A model generated the notes under the pieces. That model saw only the letters and a list, made by a program, of their open reading frames with translations, was not told the origin of the DNA and did not search any database. From Caulobacter endophyticus (GTDB lineage: Bacteria; Pseudomonadota; Alphaproteobacteria; Caulobacterales; Caulobacteraceae): a DNA stretch of 64,000 bases. This document shows positions 51,441-60,900 of this stretch, one piece after another. Each line of letters starts with the position of its first letter. The stretch's first letter is position 1. Location of the stretch: positions 186,001 to 250,000 of the forward strand of contig NZ_QDKQ01000034.1 in the NCBI RefSeq assembly GCF_003116815.1, written 5' to 3'. Position numbers and translations under genes: made by a program.

Positions 51441-52327
51441 ATGCGCTTCTGGAGTTTATGGCGGGCGTGAAAACGATCGACTTCGGAGGAGATGGCAAGG
51501 GGAAGTTATCTCGCGACGCGGTGCGAACCGTCGTTCTGGATGCCGCTCAAGCTCATCAAATTTTCAGCACGAACCAAGACCTGTTCGTCGCGCTAGCCGA
51601 ACGTGAGGATCTCCAACGAGACTTAGTGGCCATCGGATACCGACGCCGCCAGCTCGACCGGTTCGAGCGGATGCTAAACGATCCACAAGCGTTCGCGGCC
51701 GAACAAGCCCAATACGGCAAAACGCCGGAAGCCACATGGCAGGCGTTCTTCGAAGAGAACACGTGGATATTCGGCTACGGGCTAACCTACCAGTTCCTAT
51801 CCGGCCTCGACGAAAGGCGATTAGAGCAGACCGTTCGCGGCGCGGACTTGTCAGGTTCAGGAAAACGTATCGACGCGCTGATGAAAACACGCGGCATCAT
51901 CAGCTCCCTTTGCTTCGTCGAGATCAAGCGACACGATGCTGACCTGCTCGATGAGGCAAAGCCATACCGCTCGGGAGCCTGGGCGGTTTCCAGGGAACTG
52001 AGCGGCGGCGTCGCGCAAGTTCAGACCACTGTAGCCGACACTCTCGATCGTCTCTCTCGGGCAATAACGGTCAGCGACACAGACGGCGACCCTACCGGGG
52101 AACTGCTGTTCAACGTTCACCCCAAGTCGTTCTTAATCATTGGCCAGCTCAGTGAGTTTCAGACCGAGCACGGCATCAACCAGACTAAATTCCGGTCCTT
52201 CGAAATGTTTCGACGGGAGATGCGATCCCCGGAAATCCTGACGTTCGACGAACTGCTCAACCGCGCGCGGTTCATCGTCGACCACCCTGTGCAACCTGTC
52301 CCGGCAGATAGCCGCGGACACGAGTGA
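51338..52327 (+). CDS. sduA: Shedu-type nuclease (DUF4263)
   Basis: 329 residues from a TTG. The C-terminal two thirds match SduA: FFEENTWIFGYGLTYQFLSG (about 137), KRIDALMKTR (about 172) and FVEIKRHDADLL (about 188) carry the PD-(D/E)XK aspartate and E-x-K. Shedu proteins form tetrameric DNA nickases or nucleases that protect against phage. The start is unclear: AGGAGG lies at 51307-51312, 26 bases before the TTG, and the frame stays open upstream of the TTG (VEIKATI) without a canonical start at the right distance. The original 5' end may have been lost in a recombination with the upstream gene. Confidence 0.82.
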   Translation: MEDDRNVQTLTIQKFTPASGPHDKVHFSFQNREIDALLEFMAGVKTIDFGGDGKGKLSRDAVRTVVLDAAQAHQIFSTNQDLFVALAEREDLQRDLVAIGYRRRQLDRFERMLNDPQAFAAEQAQYGKTPEATWQAFFEENTWIFGYGLTYQFLSGLDERRLEQTVRGADLSGSGKRIDALMKTRGIISSLCFVEIKRHDADLLDEAKPYRSGAWAVSRELSGGVAQVQTTVADTLDRLSRAITVSDTDGDPTGELLFNVHPKSFLIIGQLSEFQTEHGINQTKFRSFEMFRREMRSPEILTFDELLNRARFIVDHPVQPVPADSRGHE

Positions 52328-52404
52328 TGATTTTTCGCCGAACGCTCCTTGCGAAAGTGTAGAAGGTTTACCAGGTAAAACTTATAGCTTGGGGAGATCA
52401 TTCT

Positions 52405-52740
52405 TTGCAAAAACACCGCCTTTATCGGAGGGAATCCTTCGCGCGTCGCCTTGTGACTAAGCGCCCAGGGGGAGCCGTTTTCTTCGTGGCGTTCGCCATG
52501 TACTTAGCTATCTTAGGCGCATGGCTCGGAAGCGGCTTCAATAAGGTACTCCCGCCCTATGCAGAAGCGCTCACCACTGCGACACTTGGCGAGATTTTTT
52601 CTCCCACCGGCATCTATCTTGCAGCTTTCGTCTCAATGATGGGAGTCGGTAAATTCGCCGCCGGCCTTGCTGCCGGGGCTGCCGCAAGTCAGGCGCTTGT
52701 GTTCTGGACGGGCCGTCCGCTTCCGGTGTTCCACAAATAG
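52405..52740 (+). CDS. small two-span membrane protein
   Basis: 111 residues from a TTG with GGGGAGA 7 bases upstream. A basic head (MQKHRLYRRESFARRLVTKR) precedes span 1 (GAVFFVAFAMYLAILGAWLG); span 2 is AAFVSMMGVGKFAAGLAAGA. It follows Shedu on the same strand. Function unknown; could be a defence accessory or unrelated. Confidence 0.5.
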   Translation: MQKHRLYRRESFARRLVTKRPGGAVFFVAFAMYLAILGAWLGSGFNKVLPPYAEALTTATLGEIFSPTGIYLAAFVSMMGVGKFAAGLAAGAAASQALVFWTGRPLPVFHK

Positions 52741-52798
52741 CCACTAGGCAAAGTAGCGATAAGTCGAATTGGTACTGTTCATTGCGACCCAGGGCCGA

Positions 52799-52918
52799 TC
52801 TTAAGTTGGTGAGCCACCCAGAGGGTCAGCGTTAGGCTGTTTCGCCGAACTGGGGCAAACGACCCACTCCGATGAAATCAACGCCTTACGCGGTCGGCGT
52901 TAAGTTGCGCCGACATGT
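52799..52918. repeat. TAAGTT-family edge repeat, copy 4
   Basis: Aligns along its whole 120 bases with 41190-41310: TTAAGTTG, CAGCGTTA, ATCAACGCCTTACG, GTTAAGTTG and CCGACA occur in the same order and spacing. It ends 14 bases before the TonB-receptor stop and forms the right boundary of the accessory region. Confidence 0.55.
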
Positions 52919-52931
52919 CGAAATCCCCCCT

Positions 52932-55847
52932 CTAGAACCGCGCTGTCACCGTCGCTTCCAGGCGGCGCTTCAGCGGGTCGTCCTCGGACCAGCGGTTGAG
53001 GAGGTTGCGTACGCCCAGGCGTAGTTCGGTCTCGGCCGCGCCCGGCGCGCGGGGCAACTCCCAGGCCAGGGACAGGTCAACCGTGGTGCGTTCGGGCAGC
53101 GCTGTCGGGAGGTTGGCGTCGATGTAGCGGATGGTGGCGGCGGCGGCGAAGCGGCTGGTCGACCAGCGTGCGCCGGCCGCGCCGCGCCATTTGGGCGAAC
53201 CGCCGTCGGGCGTGCGCTTGTAGGCGCCGCTGTCGGGCGGGATGTCCTGGCTCAGGGTCGGCTGCCAGGTCAGCGCGGCGCCGAGGCCCAGGCGCCCGCC
53301 GGCCAGGTCGAGGTCGTGCTCGGCGACCATGTCGACCGACTCGATCAGGCTGGAGCCGCTGTTCTCGCTGAGGTCGCGCACCTCGATAATGCGGCCGCCC
53401 GTATAGCCCCTGGCGCGGTCGGCGTCGGTGAGCGGCGCGCGGATCACTGCGCCCGGATAGCGCTCCTCGTTCAGGATATAGGCGTCGTATCCCCGGTTCA
53501 CCGCGACCATCAGGCCGTGGCCCTCGATGCGGGTGTAGTCGACCGACAGCCGCGTGCGCGGCAGCAGCGGCGAGGACAGCACCGCGCCGGCCGAGAAGGT
53601 CCGCATCTGGTCGGGCCTGAGATCGGCCGGGGCGCCCCAGACGGAGCGGAACCACCCTTCGGCATAGACCGGCTGGTTGGGGTTGCGCTTGGGATCGACG
53701 ACGAAGCTGGTGGACATGCTGGTGGTGCTGGCCAGCTGGTCGGCGGGCGGCAGCTGGGCGCCCGAGGCGTAGGAGGCGCGCAGGATCAGGCCGGCGACCG
53801 GTTCGGCCTTCAGGCCCAGCAGGTAGAGGTCGGCGGATTTCTCGACCGGCGCGGAGGGAGAGCCCCTGAAGATCCGCGCCCGCCCGACCTGGCGCCGCGC
53901 GGCGGCTTGCAGTTCCAGGCCCGGCACGCCGACCAGCCCCTCCAGCGGCGCGCGCAGCTCGGCGAAGAGCGACCGCGAGCGCATCGACAGATGGTTCCTG
54001 GGGTCGGTGGGGAAGCTGGGCATGCCCTCCCACAGCTGCTGGGCGGTCAACGACAGCGTCAGGTCGCGCCCCCCGATGCGGCCGACCGGACCTGAGGCGC
54101 GCAGCGACATGTCCTCCAGCCGCGAGGAGGCATAGGGGTCCGCCGCCGCCCAGGCTTCCTGGTAGCGATCGAGGTCGGCCAGGAACCTGGCCTGGTCGCC
54201 GAAGGGATTGGGCGCTGGCCGGCCGTCGGCGGGCGAGACGCCGCTGGCGACAGCCGGTCGCGAAAGGCCATCATATCCCCGGTCGGAAAGGACCTGCGTG
54301 GAGCGCACGTCGCCCACGGCGTAGTCGACGCCCCCGCGCCAGCGCCCGGGCAAGTCGAACACCAGGCCGGCCGTGATCCGCCGCGAGAGGATCCGGACGT
54401 CGTTGGTTCCGATGATGAACGGGACCGGCGCGACCAGCTCAACCGGCGTGGAGCCCGCAAGCATCGACGCCGCGCCCTGCCCCGGGGTCAGCCGGGTGGA
54501 GAACGCGCCGATGGCGGTGGGATAGGTGTCGCGGCCGGCAAGGTAGATGTAGTCCAGATAGGCCTCCGCCCCCGGCCACAGGCGCTGGCGAACATTGGCC
54601 AGCAGGGCGTCGGTGCGGCTGTCGGTGGACAGCAGCCGGTCGCGGTGGGCCGGCGCCAGCCCCGGCGCCGACTTTTCGGCGTTCTGGATCAGCACCGCCT
54701 CGATCGGGGTCGAGCCGTCGTAGTCGGCCGGGATATAGGTCTTCGACATCGAGACCCCGCCGACCGTGAAGGGGCCGTTGACCCCGAAAAGGGTGATTCC
54801 GTTCCCCGGGGGCCGGCTGTACCATTGGCCGGCCTTCATCTGGGCGCCGTCCAGAGGCGTCGATATCTCGACCCGGTCGCCGTAGGCCACGCCGTTGAAG
54901 CGCTTCTGGCCATAATGGATCATGACCGCGGTGTCGCCGTCGGCCGTGCTGTGGCCCAGGCGCGCATCGAGGCGCCCGTAGTCGCCGTCGCCACCCTTGC
55001 TCAGGCCGGCCGTGGCCGCGATCTCGGCCCCGCGATACTCGCGGTCGAGCACCAGGTTGACCACGCCGTTGACGGCGCCCAGGCCGTAGAGCGCGCCGCT
55101 GCTGGAGGCCAGGGTCTCGATACGGCCGATCGCCGCCAGCGGGATCGCCCCTACGTCCGCCTGGGTCAGCCGCTCATAGTTCGGAATGGCGGGCATGCGC
55201 CGGCCGTCCACCAGCACCAGGGTCTTGGCCTGGGCGTTGGGGTCGCGAAAGGCGAAGTTCGACCGCGAAGGAGGAACGCCGCGCGCGGTGCGCGGTATGG
55301 CCTGCCGGCTGTCGCCGTTGCTGGTCAGCCAGGTCTGCAGGAAATCGTCGGCCGAGTGGGCCTGGGCCGCGCGCAGCGTACTGCGCTCGAACACCCGATA
55401 GGGCTGGATGTCGTCGGGGTCGCGCCGCTGGTCGACGTTCTGGGTGCGCACGCCCACGACCAGCAGTTCGGGCAGGGCGACCGGGCCGGAGGCGTCTTCC
55501 AGCGGCGCCGCGGGCCCGGCCCGCACCACATAGACGTCGGCCTCGACGCGCTCGAACGCCAGGCCCGAGCCGGCCAGCAACCGGGCCAGCGCCTCGCTGG
55601 GCGTCAGCCGCCCCCGCAGCGGCGGCGCGCGCCGGTCGCCGACCGTCGCCGACGAGGCCAGTATGTCGACCCCCGCCTGCCGGCCAAGCTCGGCCAGGGC
55701 GCGGTTCAGCGGCTGGGCGGGCACGGCGACGCTCGCCATGCGTTCGGCCGCGCCGGCGGCTCCCGCCTGCGCCCCCGTCAGAGCGCAGGCGCAGACCACC
55801 GCCGCCAGGCCTTCGAGAAGACCGTGATGTCGCTTTCGAAAGGTCAC
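52932..55847 (-). CDS. TonB-dependent receptor with STN domain
   Basis: 971 residues. Signal peptide 1-34 (LLEGLAAVVCACALTGAQAG), then a secretin/TonB N-terminal (STN) domain (residues about 38-110: QPLNRALAELGRQAGVDILA, LTPSEALARLLAGSGLAFE). The plug domain follows (TLVLVDGRRMPAIPN; GALYGLGAVNGVVNLVLDR), then a long beta-barrel ending in the terminal phenylalanine of RLEATVTARF. It imports a large ligand across the outer membrane using TonB energy. STN domains usually talk to an anti-sigma factor, but no sigma/anti-sigma pair lies in the window. Ligand unknown. Confidence 0.9.
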   Translation of the reverse strand: MTFRKRHHGLLEGLAAVVCACALTGAQAGAAGAAERMASVAVPAQPLNRALAELGRQAGVDILASSATVGDRRAPPLRGRLTPSEALARLLAGSGLAFERVEADVYVVRAGPAAPLEDASGPVALPELLVVGVRTQNVDQRRDPDDIQPYRVFERSTLRAAQAHSADDFLQTWLTSNGDSRQAIPRTARGVPPSRSNFAFRDPNAQAKTLVLVDGRRMPAIPNYERLTQADVGAIPLAAIGRIETLASSSGALYGLGAVNGVVNLVLDREYRGAEIAATAGLSKGGDGDYGRLDARLGHSTADGDTAVMIHYGQKRFNGVAYGDRVEISTPLDGAQMKAGQWYSRPPGNGITLFGVNGPFTVGGVSMSKTYIPADYDGSTPIEAVLIQNAEKSAPGLAPAHRDRLLSTDSRTDALLANVRQRLWPGAEAYLDYIYLAGRDTYPTAIGAFSTRLTPGQGAASMLAGSTPVELVAPVPFIIGTNDVRILSRRITAGLVFDLPGRWRGGVDYAVGDVRSTQVLSDRGYDGLSRPAVASGVSPADGRPAPNPFGDQARFLADLDRYQEAWAAADPYASSRLEDMSLRASGPVGRIGGRDLTLSLTAQQLWEGMPSFPTDPRNHLSMRSRSLFAELRAPLEGLVGVPGLELQAAARRQVGRARIFRGSPSAPVEKSADLYLLGLKAEPVAGLILRASYASGAQLPPADQLASTTSMSTSFVVDPKRNPNQPVYAEGWFRSVWGAPADLRPDQMRTFSAGAVLSSPLLPRTRLSVDYTRIEGHGLMVAVNRGYDAYILNEERYPGAVIRAPLTDADRARGYTGGRIIEVRDLSENSGSSLIESVDMVAEHDLDLAGGRLGLGAALTWQPTLSQDIPPDSGAYKRTPDGGSPKWRGAAGARWSTSRFAAAATIRYIDANLPTALPERTTVDLSLAWELPRAPGAAETELRLGVRNLLNRWSEDDPLKRRLEATVTARF

Positions 55848-55944
55848 CCCGACCCACCTTCGACAACCTTCGCCGGCCCATCAGCGCTGGTCTTGGAAAT
55901 GTCAGGGCAATAAAACGAACGCCGTTATTCAGGCAAGCGTTTGA

Positions 55945-56085
55945 ACGCGTATTTCCGAGAACGACGGCGCGGGACTTGGCCTGGCGATCGTGCGGCCGAT
56001 CGCCCAGCGCCTCGACATGGCTGTCGCCGCGCCAGCGCGCTCGCCGCGTCCGGGGCCGGAGCTCAGGTTCGCCGTGATGAACTAG
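55945..56085 (+). pseudogene. C-terminal remnant of a sensor histidine kinase
   Basis: An open stretch of 46 codons translating to RISENDGAGLGLAIVRPIAQ, then RLDMAVAAPARSP and ending LRFAVMN. GAGLGLAIV is the G2 box of a HATPase domain, followed by the usual last strand. A stop lies just upstream at 55942 and no start exists, so the kinase is gone except for its tail. Its stop meets that of the convergent small gene. Confidence 0.65.
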
Positions 56086-56408
56086 GCGGTGCGGACCATG
56101 CGGCGGAAGATGTCGTCCAGGCGCGCGCCGGCCGGCTTTTCGGCGACGGGGGCGGCCTGCGGCTCGGGCGCCGGGGCCGGCTCGCAATAGGCCTTCAGGA
56201 AGCCGGCCTCGACGGTGACGGCGTCCTCGTTGGCGGCCGGGGGGCAGCCGAAGACGTTGCGCAGGGCCAGGGCCATGGCCTCGCCCTCGCTGAGGGCGGC
56301 CTGGGCCTCGACCACCGGGGCCGTGTCGTCGAAAACCTGCTCGAACACCTGGTAGGGCAGGTTCGCCTGGTTGATCATCGAGAACAGTCGGTTGACATCG
56401 CCAGCCAT
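56082..56408 (-). CDS. small cellulose-operon protein, BcsP/BcsR-like
   Basis: 108 residues, last gene of the bcs operon, with GGAG before its ATG and 33 bases after bcsZ. It opens MAGDVNRLFSMINQANLPYQ; the D(V/I).RLF opening followed by a Gln/Asn stretch resembles BcsP and BcsR, short regulators of cellulose synthesis in bcs operons. The middle is acidic helix and the end ARLDDIFRRMVRT is a basic amphipathic helix. The assignment is by position and the N-terminal pattern. Confidence 0.5.
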   Translation of the reverse strand: MAGDVNRLFSMINQANLPYQVFEQVFDDTAPVVEAQAALSEGEAMALALRNVFGCPPAANEDAVTVEAGFLKAYCEPAPAPEPQAAPVAEKPAGARLDDIFRRMVRTA

Positions 56409-56441
56409 GGCATCGGCTCCACCGCGTCCAGCGGTACGGGG

Positions 56442-57440
56442 TTAAGGTCGTTTGCGTCCCTTCTCCCGCCCCGCCATTTCGGCGAGCAGGCCAAGGGCGC
56501 AAGAGTAGTACGTGCGATCCTGCGACGCTCCCCGCAGCGCCTGGATCGACGGGTCGTTCAAGGCCAGGGCGGCGATGGCGACACCGCCCCCAGATAGCGG
56601 AAAGTCGGCTTCCCGCCCGTCGGACATATTGACCCATGCCGGTGGCGCTTTTTGGGCTTGAATCTTTCCGCGCCAGTACGCGGCGGTCTCGCTGGCGAGC
56701 GAATCTTCTCCCCCCCAGGCCAGGTAGAGGGGCACGCGAATGGCGTCAAAACCGAATAGTGGAGGTTTTTCAGGCGCTAAGGCCAGACCGCCGTCGTCGC
56801 GCACAAGCAACCAGTCAGGAGGCAACTTCTGGGCGCCGAACCGCCCCTCCCGGGCCAGCTTCACCCCGTCGGCGGCCAGGATGCGCCAAGGCGCCGCAGG
56901 GCCGTCCTCGACGGCGAAATCCCTGAACGCCGGCAGCACGAAATAGGAGGGGTTGGTGATCACGCCCGCCGGGGTGCGGAAGCCCTCCAGCCCCGGCAGC
57001 AGCACCGTGCGGCCGCCGACCTCGACCACCAGCCGCTCGGCGACGGCGTCTCTCATGGCCTTGGAGGCGGCGAGATAGCCCTCGTCCTTCCAGCGCCGTC
57101 CGGCCCGCAGCAGGGCCCAGGCCGCCAGGATGTCGCCGTCCGAAGCGTTGTTCTCGTCGGCGACGGCGGGACTGGACTTCGGATCATAGCGCCAGGCCAG
57201 CAGCGGGGCGTTCTTGCGCACCAGGTTGGCGCGGGTCCAGCCCCAGGCCTTGTCGAAGGCCTCGCGGTCGCCATGGCCCTCGGCCAGCAGCATGGTCCAG
57301 CCCTGGCTTTCGCTGTGGCTGACCCCGCCGTTCTCGGGATCGATGGTGCGGCCGTCGGGCTGCACATAGGTGGACTTGAACTGCGCCCAGCCGTCCGGCG
57401 GCCGCGCGCAGGCGCTCCCGGCCGAGGCGATCAGCGCCAC
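56442..57440 (-). CDS. bcsZ: BcsZ-type endo-1,4-beta-glucanase (GH8)
   Basis: About 332 residues. The GH8 features are clear: GGVSHSESQGWTMLLAEG with the catalytic Glu near residue 49, then DENNASDGDILAAWALL with the catalytic Asp near 106. It trims or releases cellulose chains in the periplasm during synthesis. The start is uncertain: the frame is open far upstream inside bcsD but contains no ATG outside it. I chose GTG at 57440, 10 bases after the bcsD stop, which gives a short secretion signal (MALIASAGSACA). A slightly earlier CTG would lengthen it. Confidence 0.82.
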   Translation of the reverse strand: MALIASAGSACARPPDGWAQFKSTYVQPDGRTIDPENGGVSHSESQGWTMLLAEGHGDREAFDKAWGWTRANLVRKNAPLLAWRYDPKSSPAVADENNASDGDILAAWALLRAGRRWKDEGYLAASKAMRDAVAERLVVEVGGRTVLLPGLEGFRTPAGVITNPSYFVLPAFRDFAVEDGPAAPWRILAADGVKLAREGRFGAQKLPPDWLLVRDDGGLALAPEKPPLFGFDAIRVPLYLAWGGEDSLASETAAYWRGKIQAQKAPPAWVNMSDGREADFPLSGGGVAIAALALNDPSIQALRGASQDRTYYSCALGLLAEMAGREKGRKRP

Positions 57441-57450
57441 CGCCAGCAGC

Positions 57451-57924
57451 CTAGACGCGGTGCTCGAACACCAGCGGAGAAGCCAGGGGGTCGCGGCAGG
57501 TGGTGACCCCGCCCGGGCTGCCCTGCGCCGCCAGCCAGGCGCCGTAAGCGCCCGCCAGAATCTCGGCCATGAGCGGGGGCCAGGCCCGCTTGTCGTCGTC
57601 ATCGAGCACATTCGGACAGGCCCCATGGGTGATGAGGATGCAGTCTTCAGCCACGGCCAGCTGCATCCAGCCCCAGTCCATGGCGTCGAGGATCTCGTTC
57701 AGCCGCGTCTCCAGCTCGTCCAGCGTCTCGAGCTTGGGCAGGGCGTGGCGACGGGCCATCCGCTCGCCGGTGGCGCACAGGAAGCGCTTGACCGCGCCCT
57801 TGTCGGCGACGGCCGCCAGCTCGTCGGCCAGGGCGGCCAGGAACGGCGACCACTGGCCGCTGACGCGCCGTCGGCGCAGGTAGCCCAGGTCCCTGGACCG
57901 GGGATCGAACTCGCTGGCGCTCAT
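57451..57924 (-). CDS. bcsD: BcsD cellulose synthase subunit
   Basis: 157 residues from the ATG at 57924, which overlaps the bcsC stop (ATGA). The sequence WSPFLAALADELAAVADKGA, LDELETRLNEILDAMDWGWM and GAYGAWLAAQGSP matches BcsD, the periplasmic octameric ring that bundles emerging glucan chains. BcsD is restricted to the Gluconacetobacter-type (class I) cellulose operons; its presence indicates ordered, crystalline cellulose. Length agrees with the family. Confidence 0.82.
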   Translation of the reverse strand: MSASEFDPRSRDLGYLRRRRVSGQWSPFLAALADELAAVADKGAVKRFLCATGERMARRHALPKLETLDELETRLNEILDAMDWGWMQLAVAEDCILITHGACPNVLDDDDKRAWPPLMAEILAGAYGAWLAAQGSPGGVTTCRDPLASPLVFEHRV

Positions 57925-60900
57925 CGGCCGCCCTCCCCGCCGAGGATCTGCTTCACGCCCACGCTGACCGCGGTCTCGTTGTAGACGCCGAAGGTGTTGA
58001 AATTGACCGCCCCGCCGATCGTGGCGCCGGGCCGGAACCGGTAGTCGGCCGATAGCCCGCCCGAGACGCCAAAACCGCTGGCGCTCTGGGCCAGGTAGCG
58101 CGGGAAGACGTCCGCATCGGCCTGGGCCAGGGTGGTTAGCTCGCCCTGCAGGGCCGGGTCCATCGGGAAGTAGGCCGCGCCGGCCTGGTTGTAGGTCTGA
58201 TAGCCTGGCGCGATCGCGCCCTTGAACTTCCACGCCCCCTGCTTGGCCGTGACGCTGATCGGCGCGGTCAGGCTGGTGAAGGTCTTGGGGCTGAAATAGC
58301 CGCCATGGCCCAGGCTGAAGAAGTTCTGGTTGTTGTCGAAACCCTGCTGGTTGAGGTTGAAGCCGACCTGGACCTCGGTCTCGCCCCGGCGATAGGGCCG
58401 GATGTAGCCGCCCAGATTGATCTGGTAGCCGTCGTTGTCGGCCACGTGCTCGCCGTCGTAGCGGCTGTAGCTGGCGTCGCCGTAGAGCCCCGAATAGCCG
58501 TCGTCGTAGGACAGGCTGACCCCGCCGCCGGTGCGCATGACGCGCCCCCAGCGCTGGCCGGTGACCGGGTCGCGGGCGCCGGCATAGGCCACGACGCTGT
58601 CGGTGACCGGGCGCCGCTCGATCCAGGCCTTGCCCTGGCCGTTGGCGCCCAGGCGCGGCGAGAAGGTCGCCCCGCCGGCCACGTCGATGTCGCCAAAGCC
58701 GATCGGCGTCGTGCCGACGTCGGCGCGCAGCGGGCCGGCCTCCATGGCCAGGTTCACCGACGCGCCCGAGGCGCTCTGGGGCGAGGCCGCGCGATAGACC
58801 GGCGCGAACTCCCCGACAATGGCGCGGGCGTTGACGATCTGGTTGCCGCCATAGCGCTGCTCGGCCGAGCCCGAGGGCGTGCCCCCATCGATGCTGACCG
58901 GCGACAGCGAGGCGGTGAACCGCACGTCTCCGAGATTGGCCGAAGCCGAAGCCGTGGCCGACAGCTCGTGCAGCCGCCCAAGGCCCGCCTCGCCCGAGCG
59001 GGCGCGGATCTGGGCCGAGCCGGAAACCTCGGCCGCCGTGCGGGCGGTGATCTCGGCGATCTGGCGGTCGATGTCGCCGACCACGGGATCGCGCGCCGCC
59101 GGGGCGACGAAGGGATTGCCCCGGGCGGGCGCTGCGGTCGGGGTCGGCCGGGGCGAGGCGGCCTCGCCCGCGCGGCCGTTGCGACCGGTGAACGGAAAGG
59201 CGACGCCGGCGAAGTTGCGCTCGGCGGGGATCGCCGCCGCGGACGGCGCGGCCGGAGCCAGCACGCCGGCCAGCTGGTCGCCGCCGCCGTACGAGGCGTC
59301 GACGCCGGTCAGCGGCGCGGCGGCGGCCGAGTTCATCAGGTCGTAGCGGCCAGCGGCCACCGGCAGCACCGGCGAGCTGCGGGCCGGGACGCCGCCAGAA
59401 GTGAACGGGTTGGGACCAAGGCCCCCGCCCGGCGCGGCGTTGGAGCCGCCCGGCGCCAGCACCGCGTCGAGCCCCGAGCCGAAGGTCGGCCGGCGCTCGC
59501 GCAAGGCCCGCGCGGTGCGCAGGGCCTCCAGGGCGCCGCGCTCGTTGCCGGCCTGGCGCTCGACCCTGGCCGAAGCCAGATAGAGGTCGGCGTCGCGCGG
59601 CGAGGCGGCGATCGCCTGGGCCAGGGTGCGGCGGGCGCCGGCCAGGTCGCCCCGGCCCGCCGAGGCGTCGGCCAGGCCGATCAGGGCCTCCTTGTCGCCA
59701 GGCTTGGCCCGCAGCAGCACGCCATAGGCCTGGGCGGCCTCGTCGTACATCTTGCCGTCCAGATAGACCCGGCCCAGCGGGGCCAGCAGGCGGGTGTTCT
59801 TGGGGGCGACCGCGAAGGCGGCCGACAGCACGTCGAAAGCGCTGGCCAGATCGCCGTTCTGGCGCAGGCGGTCGGCCCGCTCGGCGCCGAGGGTGGCGGT
59901 CAGGTCGGCGACGGCGCGCGTCCCCTCCGGCGAGTTCCCGGCGCGCACGGCGGCCTGGCGGATGATCGCGGCGGCCTCGGCGTCGCGGCCGGCCTTGGCC
60001 AGAACCGCGACCATGCCGTCATAGCCGGCCGGCGCCTCGGTGACGCCCTCGGCCAGGGCGCGCTGGGCGATGGACAGGGCCGTCTGGCGGTCGCCCAGGT
60101 CGTAGAGGGCCGAGGCCAGCCGCCCTTCGGCATCGACCGACAGGCCGGGACGGGCAGCCAGGCCGCGCAGCTGGGCGACGCTGCCGCCCTGCCTGGCCTG
60201 GTCGATGGCCGCATCGATCTCCAGCCGGCCGCGCAAGGCGGTCATCTCCGGCGTCATACGCGTAGCCGAGGCGCGGTTCAGCAGCGCCAGGGCCTCGGTC
60301 GGCCGCCCCTGCTGGTCGGCGAAGACCGCGGCGGCGTGGATCTGTTCGGGATCGCTGCCGGTCGCCACCTGCGACATCAGCCCTTCGGCGGCCTGGCTCT
60401 CGCCCTGCCCCGCCAGGAAGCGGGCGAAGTCGAGCCGCACCCACGGGTCGCTCGGCGCCGAGGCCAGGGCGCTCTCGAAGGCGGCGTTGGCGCCCGACAG
60501 GTCGCCGTTGGCCCACAGCTGGTTGGCGCGCTCGTGGTCGATGCGGCCGCGCAAGGCGTTCTGGCCGCTGGCGTTGGGCTGCAGCGCGGGCGAGGCGGCG
60601 GCGACCTGGTCGGCCTCGGCCGTGCGGCCCTGGTCGAGCAGCACCTGGACGAGCCCCTGCTGGGCCTCGGCCTGGGTCGGGGCGGCGGCCAGGATCTGGC
60701 GATAGACGCTCTCGGCCTCGGCGGCCTTGCCCTGGCGGCGAAGGGACTCGGCCAGCAGGTTCGAGGCCAGCAGGCGATCGGGATAGGTCTGGGCCGTCAG
60801 CGGCCGCACCGCCTGCTCGGCCTTGGCCGCCTGGCCCTGGTCGAGGGCGGCCTGGGCGGTTTGCAGGCCGGCATAGAAGCGGGCGCTGGTCAGGGCCTCC

